Positions 1-5,531 of a DNA stretch of 9,925 nt are shown here, piece after piece. The translations under genes were made by a program, and so were the position numbers. This DNA is from Candidatus Margulisiibacteriota bacterium (GTDB lineage: Bacteria > Margulisbacteria > Termititenacia > Termititenacales > Termititenacaceae): assembly GCA_031279305.1 (NCBI GenBank), contig JAITIS010000127.1, positions 1-9,925 on the forward strand, written 5' to 3'. Each line of letters starts with the position of its first letter. Within the stretch, counting starts at the first letter, position 1. The notes beneath the pieces were generated by a model. It made no database searches. It saw nothing but the letters and a program-made list of their open reading frames with translations, and was not told where the DNA came from.

Positions 1-593
1 GCTATTTCGAGCAGGGCATTGGCGCGCTTGTCGCCGAAACTGTCGACGCGGAGTTTAATAAGATTAGTTTTAGAATGTCCAATGATAGAATTAGAAAAGG
101 TTACAATGTGATATTGACACGCACTGCCAATAATCAATATATTTTGGAATATGAGGGTATTTATCAGGGAAAGAATTTTTATGAAAAACTTCTCCCTGCT
201 TCGCTGGAAGCATTATCATCTGAAATGCGGAGAAACACCGCTGATTTTGACCAATCCTGTATTGACACCGTCAACGCGCAGGCCGCGCTGATACCGGCGG
301 CGGTTCTGGGCACACGGTCGATGGACGACATCAGGACTATACTCACTACTTTCTACACCAGCCCCAATGCCGGCACCTACAGCGCGGTCAAGGATGTGTA
401 TTTTCTTTATGCTAACAGGAGTTATGGTGACAGTAATGACAGTAATAAATTATTCCGTAATATAAGTAATTCTTATTACGCCACGCTTCTTGCTTTGACC
501 ACGCCACTGGCGCACAAGGTCATCGAGGAACGCAATGTCGTCACCGCGCTCACCCGCGAGCAGCAGCAGAGGTTGATTGGTTTGCGGGAGTAA
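1..593 (+). CDS. Unrecognised protein, 5'-truncated by the window edge
   Basis: The reading frame is open from the first complete codon at position 3 to a TAA at 591-593. The first methionine is at 75, but no ribosome-binding site lies at a usable distance before it: the nearest GGAG, at 50-53, is 21 bases away. The 24 codons upstream also read as ordinary protein, so the gene probably begins outside the window and this is its C-terminal part (about 196 residues visible). I do not recognise a family. No membrane segment or catalytic motif is evident. The visible part is polar, rich in Asn, Ser, Thr and Tyr, with a central stretch around IPAAVLGTRSMDDIRTIL and a charged tail ending in EQQQRLIGLRE. 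Base composition is patchy: 55-235 and 405-480 are clearly more AT-rich than the rest of the window, and an exact codon-phased 9-base tandem repeat lies at 429-446. This suggests a fast-evolving or acquired gene. The separate promoter of ftsZ argues that it is not part of the downstream operon. Confidence 0.7.
   Translation, partial: YFEQGIGALVAETVDAEFNKISFRMSNDRIRKGYNVILTRTANNQYILEYEGIYQGKNFYEKLLPASLEALSSEMRRNTADFDQSCIDTVNAQAALIPAAVLGTRSMDDIRTILTTFYTSPNAGTYSAVKDVYFLYANRSYGDSNDSNKLFRNISNSYYATLLALTTPLAHKVIEERNVVTALTREQQQRLIGLRE
429..446 (+). repeat. Exact 9-base tandem duplication inside a coding region
   Basis: GACAGTAAT occurs twice in direct succession (429-437 and 438-446). It is in phase with the codons of the upstream unknown gene, so the protein carries Asp-Ser-Asn twice. 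The flanking sequence to about 480 is AT-rich and Asn/Ser-rich, as expected of a loop that tolerates slippage. It has only two copies, so it may be a recent replication-slippage event with no function of its own. Confidence 0.6.
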
Positions 594-605
594 AAATTAT
601 CTTTT

Positions 606-643
606 GGCAAGTTCTATCTTCTATAAAATCTATTTCGCTTGCC
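606..643 (+). terminator. Possible stem-loop after the unknown gene, weak terminator candidate
   Basis: GGCAAG at 606-611 is the exact reverse complement of CTTGCC at 638-643, with a 26-base AT-rich loop between them. It begins 12 bases after the stop codon of the unknown gene, where a terminator would be expected. However, the stem is short, the loop is long and no T run follows, so it does not meet the usual intrinsic-terminator pattern. It could be chance. Confidence 0.2.
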
Positions 644-644
644 G

Positions 645-656
645 TCGCCGCGGCGA
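645..656. other. Perfect 12-base palindrome upstream of ftsZ
   Basis: TCGCCGCGGCGA reads the same on both strands. It lies in the only substantial non-coding gap of the window, about 65 bases upstream of the ftsZ -10 box. It could be an operator half of a dimeric regulator or simply a product of high local GC. No second copy is evident elsewhere in the gap. Confidence 0.25.
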
Positions 657-722
657 TATGCAACGCGTCTGTTAAACTAAATGGCCGCGCTGCCTTTTCA
701 CTGGCATATTGCCGCCGGTTTG

Positions 723-731
723 TGCTATAAT
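723..731 (+). promoter_or_regulatory. Extended -10 promoter for the ftsZ operon
   Basis: TGC immediately precedes TATAAT (726-731), giving a full match to the bacterial extended -10 element recognised by the primary sigma factor. No good -35 box is present at 16-18 bases upstream (the bases around 702-708 are TGGCATA), which is common for extended -10 promoters. Transcription would start near 738, leaving a leader of about 20 bases before the ftsZ ATG at 760. This is the only convincing promoter ahead of the five-gene run. Confidence 0.6.
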
Positions 732-749
732 CCGACAAATCGAATTTGT

Positions 750-754
750 GGGGG
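750..754 (+). promoter_or_regulatory. Ribosome-binding site fixing the ftsZ start
   Basis: Five consecutive G residues end 5 bases before the ATG at 760. This is an acceptable, though not ideal, match to the Shine-Dalgarno sequence. It favours 760 over the in-frame upstream ATG at 709, whose extra 17 codons would run across the promoter and do not resemble FtsZ. Confidence 0.5.
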
Positions 755-759
755 TAGTT

Positions 760-1917
760 ATGGTTGATTCAAAAAATTCGGCTAATATAAAAGTAGTGGG
801 CGTGGGCGGCGGCGGCTGTAACGCCGTGAATAGAATGGTGGCCGCCGGTCTTTCCGGCGTGCGGTACATCGCGGTGAACACCGACGCGCAGGTGCTTGGC
901 AGTTCGCTGGCGGACGATGCCGTGCAGATCGGCAACAAACTGACCAAAGGCTTGGGCGCCGGCTCTGATCCCAATCGCGGGCGCGAGGCCGCGGAGGAAA
1001 ACAAAGAAGATCTGGAAACCGCCTTGGAAGGCGCGGATATGGTTTTCATCACCGCGGGCGAGGGCGGCGGCACCGGCACCGGAGCTGCTCCGGTGGTGGC
1101 TGAGATAGCCCGGAGCAAAGGCGCGCTGGTCGTCGGCGTGGTGACCAAGCCTTTCCGTTTCGAGGGGCCGATCCGGATGCGGCAGGCCGAGGAGGGCACG
1201 GAACAGCTGCGCTCTAGGGTGGACGCGCTGATCGTTATTCCCAACGATCGTATTTTAGAGGTGGTCGAGCAGACGACCTCGATGTTAGAGGCCTTTAGGC
1301 AGGCGGACGATGTGCTGCGTCAGGGGATCTTGGGCATCGCCGGGCTGATCACCACGCCGGGGCTGATCAATCTGGATTTTGCGGATGTGCGCACTATTAT
1401 GACCAATGCCGGCTCCGCGATGATGGGCATCGGCTCCGCCACGGGCGAGAACCGCGCGGCGGAAGCGGCGCAGCTGGCGATCGCCAATCCCCTGCTGGAA
1501 GAGTCTATTCAGGGCGCGACCGGCATTATTGTTTCCGTGGCCGGCGGGCCGGATATGTCCCTGCACGAGGTCAATCAGGCGATGGGCGTGATTTATAACA
1601 CGGCTGATCCAAACGCGCATATCATTTTCGGCACGCTGATCGATGAATCCAAACAAGGCGGGATGACCCTCACCGTGATTGCGACCGGCTTTAATAACGC
1701 GCTGAAGAAAAAAGATCCGCTGGTTTTCACCAACAAAAATAAAATAGAGATCAACGACGACGGGCAGATACAATTTAACACCGATCCGGCGGACGAACAG
1801 CCGGCGCTGGAGCCGGCGCGCGCGAAATTTAATTTTTTGGATAATGACGCTCTGGCGGAAACAGCCAAACCGGCCGAAGAAGAGTTTTCGATACCGGTAT
1901 TTCTGCGCAACAGATAG
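760..1917 (+). CDS. ftsZ: Cell division protein FtsZ
   Basis: FtsZ is the tubulin-like GTPase that polymerises at midcell into the Z-ring and recruits the division machinery. The 385-residue product has the expected parts: the N-terminal nucleotide-binding region with GVGGGGCNAVNRM (residues 14-26), the tubulin signature GGGTGTG at 102-108, the catalytic T7 loop NLDFADV at 204-210, and a C-terminal domain to about 318. A short variable linker of roughly 55 residues follows, then a classic C-terminal conserved peptide (EEFSIPVFLRNR, 374-385), which docks partners such as FtsA, ZipA or SepF. The start at 760 is chosen from the ribosome-binding site and the promoter position; an upstream in-frame ATG at 709 exists. 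FtsZ is the first gene of a tightly overlapping operon. There is no ftsA or ftsQ beside it, unlike the usual division cluster. Its TAG stop shares one base with the GTG start of the next gene. All key residues are present. Confidence 0.97.
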   Translation: MVDSKNSANIKVVGVGGGGCNAVNRMVAAGLSGVRYIAVNTDAQVLGSSLADDAVQIGNKLTKGLGAGSDPNRGREAAEENKEDLETALEGADMVFITAGEGGGTGTGAAPVVAEIARSKGALVVGVVTKPFRFEGPIRMRQAEEGTEQLRSRVDALIVIPNDRILEVVEQTTSMLEAFRQADDVLRQGILGIAGLITTPGLINLDFADVRTIMTNAGSAMMGIGSATGENRAAEAAQLAIANPLLEESIQGATGIIVSVAGGPDMSLHEVNQAMGVIYNTADPNAHIIFGTLIDESKQGGMTLTVIATGFNNALKKKDPLVFTNKNKIEINDDGQIQFNTDPADEQPALEPARAKFNFLDNDALAETAKPAEEEFSIPVFLRNR

Positions 1918-3467
1918 TGAAGCGGCTGCGCGGATACGGCTTAGCGTTCTTTTTATTTTCCGGACTTTTTGCCGCGACGGACAACGTGGTTTTTTCCGAT
2001 GTGCCGTCCGGACACTGGGCGGCTGATCCCGTCTCCCGCGCGGTCAATCAACTGCGCATCGTCCGAGGGTATCCCGACGGTACTTTTCGCGGCGATGAAA
2101 AAGTGTCCCGCTATGAGACGATAACCTATCTTAATAATCTGTCCCTGACTATGGAGGCGCTGGTCGACCAAAAATTAACCGGTTTGAATGTTCCGACCGG
2201 CGCGGTGTCCGCCCGGACGCTGGTGGATCTGCGCAATGAGCTTGACGCGCTGAAAACCGAGGTGGCCGATCTGCAGGGCCGGGACCCGGATTTTGGCCTG
2301 CCGGGACTGCTCCGGGATGCCGTGACGTTAGATGTGTATGTCCGGGATTATACGAAGCATACAGATTTTGTTTCTCTGCCCGTGCCGGAGCCGCTGGTGC
2401 CGCGGGTTGCTTTTCTGCTGGGGCGCGAGCGCGGACTCAACGGTTACCGTTTCAAGCTGGCGGAAGATTATGCCGGCGTGGAAGGCTGGGCTGGACGCCA
2501 TATTTTGCCGGAAGTCTGGGTCAAAATAAAAGGCAGTCTGGGCCCCGGCCAGCGGATCAATTCTCTGGATCAGCGGGTGAGCGAACATCCGGGCAACACC
2601 GCCGGCTTGGAGCTGGGTTTGTGGGGCGTGGAATTAGGCCTCGCGCAGACTTATATCGGCGAGGCGGAGGTGGATTACCTCAAGACTGCGCCGGCGCCGC
2701 CGGGATATTCTCAATACCGTTACCTGAGCCGGACTTCCGCCGTGGTGAAATATAAAATCCCGGTGGAGCTGCCTTTGCTCAATACGGCCGCGCTGGAATA
2801 CGGCGTCGACAATTATTACACCGGCGCGGAGGGTTTTTACGAGTATAACCTGCGCACCCTGCGCTATCTGACCGGACTGCGGTTTGATCTGAATGATTTG
2901 TTTAGTATTCGCACCAGAGCTTTGAAAGAATACCAGCATTTTTATGAACTGGGCGCTGGCGGCGACGCCGAAAAATTGGCGCGTCCGGCGCGGTACTATG
3001 ACCTCGTGTTGACCGCCGGCGATATTTTTAACCGCGGCACGAACTGGACGCTGATGTGCGCTTACCGAGACGCTTATTTTGGCGATAACGGCCTGCGCGA
3101 AGACGCGCCGGGCGTCAATCTTCTGGGCTACTCTTCCTGCGGCTATCAGCCGCTGCTTACGGAAATGCGCTTGGCCGATGTTATCGCCGAGGCCGGCCTT
3201 AAAATAACCCAAGATATTGGCCGGGATTTTTTTGCGGAATTAGCTTATATTTACGGTTCCGCCGGTCCGGATAAAAAATTAAATCCGGACAATGACACGA
3301 CGTATGTTTACGAACAGCATTTGCTGGCTCTGAACTGGCGCGTGCAGGCGAATGGCGTCCTGTATCTGGCGCACGAACAGACCGAGCTTGCGGACAGCTC
3401 CGTGCCGCGCCGGCAGGATCAATTCTACGAAGTCATCAATAGGCTCGGCGTGAGGCTGACCTTCTAA
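1917..3467 (+). CDS. SLH-domain outer-membrane beta-barrel protein (OmpM/SLH-porin type)
   Basis: The 516-residue product looks like an outer-membrane porin tethered to the cell wall. In order it has a signal peptide (basic KRLR, then a hydrophobic core to about residue 20); one SLH domain (about 26-74) with VFSDVPSGHWA, GYPDGTFRGD and VSRYE; a short heptad-like coiled coil (about 101-121, LVDLRNELDALKTEVADLQ); and about 385 residues of alternating, aromatic-rich strands without hydrophobic helices. It ends in RLGVRLTF, and a terminal phenylalanine is the usual signal for barrel insertion by BamA. In characterised relatives (Negativicutes OmpM, cyanobacterial SomA/B-type porins) the SLH domain binds peptidoglycan or wall polymer and the barrel forms a pore. 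The substrate here is unknown. The start is a GTG overlapping the ftsZ stop by one base with no separate ribosome-binding site, so translation is probably coupled to ftsZ. The SLH-barrel class is confident; porin activity is inferred. Confidence 0.85.
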   Translation: MKRLRGYGLAFFLFSGLFAATDNVVFSDVPSGHWAADPVSRAVNQLRIVRGYPDGTFRGDEKVSRYETITYLNNLSLTMEALVDQKLTGLNVPTGAVSARTLVDLRNELDALKTEVADLQGRDPDFGLPGLLRDAVTLDVYVRDYTKHTDFVSLPVPEPLVPRVAFLLGRERGLNGYRFKLAEDYAGVEGWAGRHILPEVWVKIKGSLGPGQRINSLDQRVSEHPGNTAGLELGLWGVELGLAQTYIGEAEVDYLKTAPAPPGYSQYRYLSRTSAVVKYKIPVELPLLNTAALEYGVDNYYTGAEGFYEYNLRTLRYLTGLRFDLNDLFSIRTRALKEYQHFYELGAGGDAEKLARPARYYDLVLTAGDIFNRGTNWTLMCAYRDAYFGDNGLREDAPGVNLLGYSSCGYQPLLTEMRLADVIAEAGLKITQDIGRDFFAELAYIYGSAGPDKKLNPDNDTTYVYEQHLLALNWRVQANGVLYLAHEQTELADSSVPRRQDQFYEVINRLGVRLTF

Positions 3468-3958
3468 TGCTCCTGCCTGTTATCCAGCAGCCCGATCCAC
3501 GTTTGCGGGAAATATCCGCGCCGGTGGAAAAAATCACCCCGGAGCTGAAAAAACTAGCCGCTGATATGTTGGAAACAATGTATGCGCTGGGCAATGGCAT
3601 CGGTCTGGCCGCGCCGCAGGTGGGCCGGCTGTGCCGGATGTTTGTCTGCGATGTGTCGGAGAGTCGCGATCAGCCGCGCATACTGATCAATCCTGTGCTG
3701 GCCTCTCACAATCAGGAAAAAACAAAACGCGCGGAAGGCTGTCTCTCCTGCCGGGGATTTGAAGGGCTGGTTGAGCGTTACGCCAAAGTGACCGTAAGGG
3801 CGCTGGCTCTGGACGGCAAAAAAATGACAGTCAAAGCGGACGGTCTTTTGGCCAGATGTTTACAGCACGAGCTCGATCATCTGGACGGGATTATTATTAT
3901 GGACAAAGCCGAGCCGGCGCCGCCGGATCGGCAGGATGACGCGAAAAAAATAATATGA
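3467..3958 (+). CDS. def: Peptide deformylase
   Basis: Peptide deformylase removes the formyl group from the N-terminal methionine of nascent proteins, using a bound metal (usually Fe2+). All three family motifs are present in the 163-residue product: motif I GIGLAAPQ (44-51), motif II EGCLS (90-94) and motif III HELDH (134-138). Cys92, His134 and His138 are the metal ligands and Glu135 is the catalytic acid/base. The length is normal for the family. The ATG overlaps the preceding TAA by one base (TAATG), and a GAGG at 3452-3455 lies 11 bases upstream as a plausible ribosome-binding site. Its last codons overlap fmt by four bases (ATGA). The pairing with fmt, the enzyme that adds the formyl group, is a common bacterial arrangement and supports both calls. 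Confidence 0.97.
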   Translation: MLLPVIQQPDPRLREISAPVEKITPELKKLAADMLETMYALGNGIGLAAPQVGRLCRMFVCDVSESRDQPRILINPVLASHNQEKTKRAEGCLSCRGFEGLVERYAKVTVRALALDGKKMTVKADGLLARCLQHELDHLDGIIIMDKAEPAPPDRQDDAKKII

Positions 3959-4767
3959 CGCGGCTGGCTTTTTTCGGCTCTCCGGATTTTGCCCTGCCGT
4001 CTCTGCAAAAAATTCTGGCGGATGAACGTTTTGCGATAGCGCTGGCCGTCACCCAGCCGGACCGGCCGTCCGGACGGGGTATGCGGCTGAAGCCCACGCC
4101 AATCAAACAGACCGCGCTGGCCGCCGGCGTCCCTGTGCTGGAAAACATCCCCTCCGCGGCGGAGCTTAAAAAAGCGCGGGTGGAAAAAATAGCCGTTGTG
4201 GCCTACGGCCGCTTGATCCCGGCGGAAATCACGCGCGGCTGGGAATGTGTCAATCTGCATCCTTCGCTTTTGCCCAAATACCGCGGCGCGTCGCCCCTGC
4301 AGTCCGCGCTCTTAAACGGCGAGACCAAGACCGCCATAACGACGCTGCTGATCAATGAAAAAATGGATGCCGGCGATATTCTCCTGCAGGAAGAAATTGA
4401 TATTGGGGAAAATATGCGCTTGGCCGAATTACAGGCTGTATGCGCGGCGCGCGGCGCTGCTCTCCTGCGAGATACTTTGCTGGCGGATGCGCAGAAACTC
4501 CGCCGGCCGCAGGATGAAGCGGGGGCGACCTACTGCCGGAAAATAACCGGAGCGGACAGTCTGATCCGTCCCGGCGAGGATAAGCTGGCTGTGCATAACC
4601 GCGTGCGGGCGCTCGGCGGCCGCCTGACACACCGGGGAAAACAGGTTAAAATTTTAGAGACTAAATATCAGGCCGGCCGTCTGGAGATAATCACTGTTCA
4701 GCCGGAAGGCCGGGCGCCTCTGAGTTACGCGGATTTTAAGAATGGCTACGGAGAAATAATTTTGTGA
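3955..4767 (+). CDS. fmt: Methionyl-tRNA formyltransferase, compact C-terminal domain
   Basis: Fmt transfers a formyl group from 10-formyltetrahydrofolate to Met-tRNA(fMet), allowing bacterial translation initiation. The N-terminal catalytic domain has FFGSPDFA (6-13), the loop TQPDRPSGRG (33-42), VVAYGRLIP (81-89), the signature NLHPSLLPKYRG (100-111) and MDAGDIL (137-143). Asn100, His102 and Asp138 match the catalytic triad, with the same 38-residue spacing between Asn and Asp as in the E. coli enzyme. The C-terminal tRNA-binding domain (from about 190) is recognisable from YCRKITGADSLI and VQPEGRAPLSYADFKNGYG. At 270 residues the protein is about 40 shorter than the usual 310-315. Much of the shortening appears to be between the VKILET strand and the VQPEG strand, where the common PGTI...GDG strand pair is missing. 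The frame is intact, so this is a compact variant and not a frameshift. It starts inside def and ends inside the hisF start (GTGA). Confidence 0.95.
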   Translation: MTRLAFFGSPDFALPSLQKILADERFAIALAVTQPDRPSGRGMRLKPTPIKQTALAAGVPVLENIPSAAELKKARVEKIAVVAYGRLIPAEITRGWECVNLHPSLLPKYRGASPLQSALLNGETKTAITTLLINEKMDAGDILLQEEIDIGENMRLAELQAVCAARGAALLRDTLLADAQKLRRPQDEAGATYCRKITGADSLIRPGEDKLAVHNRVRALGGRLTHRGKQVKILETKYQAGRLEIITVQPEGRAPLSYADFKNGYGEIIL

Positions 4768-5516
4768 CTTTGAAAAAAAGAATAATCCCCTGTCTGGATG
4801 TAACCGGCGGCCGCGTGGTCAAAGGCACCAATTTTGTCGATTTGCGCGACGCCGGCGATCCGGTGGAGCTGGCGAAATATTACGACCGGGAAAATGCCGA
4901 TGAGCTGGTTTTTCTGGACATCACCGCCAGCAGCGACAGCCGGGAAATTCTGCTGCGTATAGTCGAGCAAACGGCGGAGCAGGTGTTTATTCCTTTTACA
5001 GTCGGCGGCGGCATACGCGATACGGAGACGATGCGCGCTTTGCTAAAGGCCGGCGCGGATAAAATCTCGCTGAACACGGCCGCCGTGCAAAATCCAGAGC
5101 TGATCCGGCAGGGAGCGGAAATGTTCGGCGCGCAGTGCATAGTGCTGGCGGTGGACGCGCGCCGGAGCGCTCCGGGCAGATGGGAAATATACACGCACGG
5201 CGGCCGTCGGGAGACGGGGCTGGATGCTGTCGAGTGGATCAAAAAAGGCCGGGAGTTAGGCGCCGGTGAAATACTGCTGACTTCGATGGACAGGGACGGC
5301 ACGAAAAACGGCTATGACTGCGCCTTGTTGGATGCGGCGGCGTCCGCGGTCGATCTGCCGGTCATCGCTTCCGGCGGCGCGGGCGCGCTGGAGCATATCG
5401 CCGAGGCGCTTAAACACTGCAACGCCGCCCTCTTGGCCTCGCTTTTGCATTTCAAAGAATTTACCGTGGCCGAGATCAAAGCTTATCTGCGCGCTCAGGA
5501 ACTGCCGGTCAGATAA
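4764..5516 (+). CDS. hisF: Imidazole glycerol phosphate synthase, cyclase subunit HisF
   Basis: HisF is the cyclase half of imidazole glycerol phosphate synthase. Using ammonia delivered by the glutaminase HisH, it converts PRFAR into imidazole glycerol phosphate and AICAR, linking histidine and purine synthesis. The 250-residue (beta/alpha)8 barrel starts with RIIPCLDVTGGRVVKG. The catalytic aspartates are visible as Asp12 (CLDV) and Asp131 (AVDAR). Phosphate-binding glycine loops are at GGGIRD (81-86) and ASGGAG (202-207), and LDITAS (51-56) is also typical. The start is a GTG overlapping the fmt stop by four bases, with GGAG at 4750-4753 ten bases upstream. It is the last gene of the operon. 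No hisH, hisA or other histidine gene is in the window, so its partner must be encoded elsewhere. Its position after fmt is unusual, although both enzymes belong to one-carbon or purine-linked metabolism. Confidence 0.96.
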   Translation: MTLKKRIIPCLDVTGGRVVKGTNFVDLRDAGDPVELAKYYDRENADELVFLDITASSDSREILLRIVEQTAEQVFIPFTVGGGIRDTETMRALLKAGADKISLNTAAVQNPELIRQGAEMFGAQCIVLAVDARRSAPGRWEIYTHGGRRETGLDAVEWIKKGRELGAGEILLTSMDRDGTKNGYDCALLDAAASAVDLPVIASGGAGALEHIAEALKHCNAALLASLLHFKEFTVAEIKAYLRAQELPVR

Positions 5517-5531
5517 AATCACAGTTTTTTT
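5498..5531 (+). terminator. Weak terminator candidate at the end of hisF
   Basis: GGAACTG (5498-5504) can pair with CAGTTTT (5522-5528) as five Watson-Crick pairs plus two G-T pairs across a 17-base loop, and a run of seven T residues (5525-5531) follows or overlaps the right arm. It would end the operon just inside the 3' end of the convergent helicase gene, where termination is needed. The stem is weak and could be fortuitous. No better candidate is visible on either strand at this junction. Confidence 0.25.

Noticed and set aside
702..716. Possible sigma-54 promoter (TGGCAT...GCC) before ftsZ
   Set aside because: The GG and GC dinucleotides are not at the required 12-base offset, and a full extended -10 element for the primary sigma factor lies just downstream.
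709..759. Longer ftsZ starting at the ATG at 709
   Set aside because: The extra 17 codons cover the promoter, do not resemble FtsZ N-termini and have no ribosome-binding site at proper spacing. The ATG at 760 has one.
1077..1095. Near-perfect palindrome CACCGGAGCTGCTCCGGTG inside ftsZ
   Set aside because: It lies in codons for the conserved tubulin signature and the residues just after it, where Gly, Ala, Pro and Val codons with GC-rich third positions naturally produce it. No T run or regulatory context follows.
672..1244. Long minus-strand open frame opposite ftsZ
   Set aside because: It is low-complexity (Ser, Pro, Ala, Thr), antisense to a confidently identified gene, and is explained by codon bias on the opposite strand.
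2634..3212. Minus-strand open frame of 192 codons opposite the SLH-porin gene
   Set aside because: It is antisense to a gene with a clear signal peptide, SLH domain and terminal phenylalanine, shows no recognisable domain and has no upstream signals.
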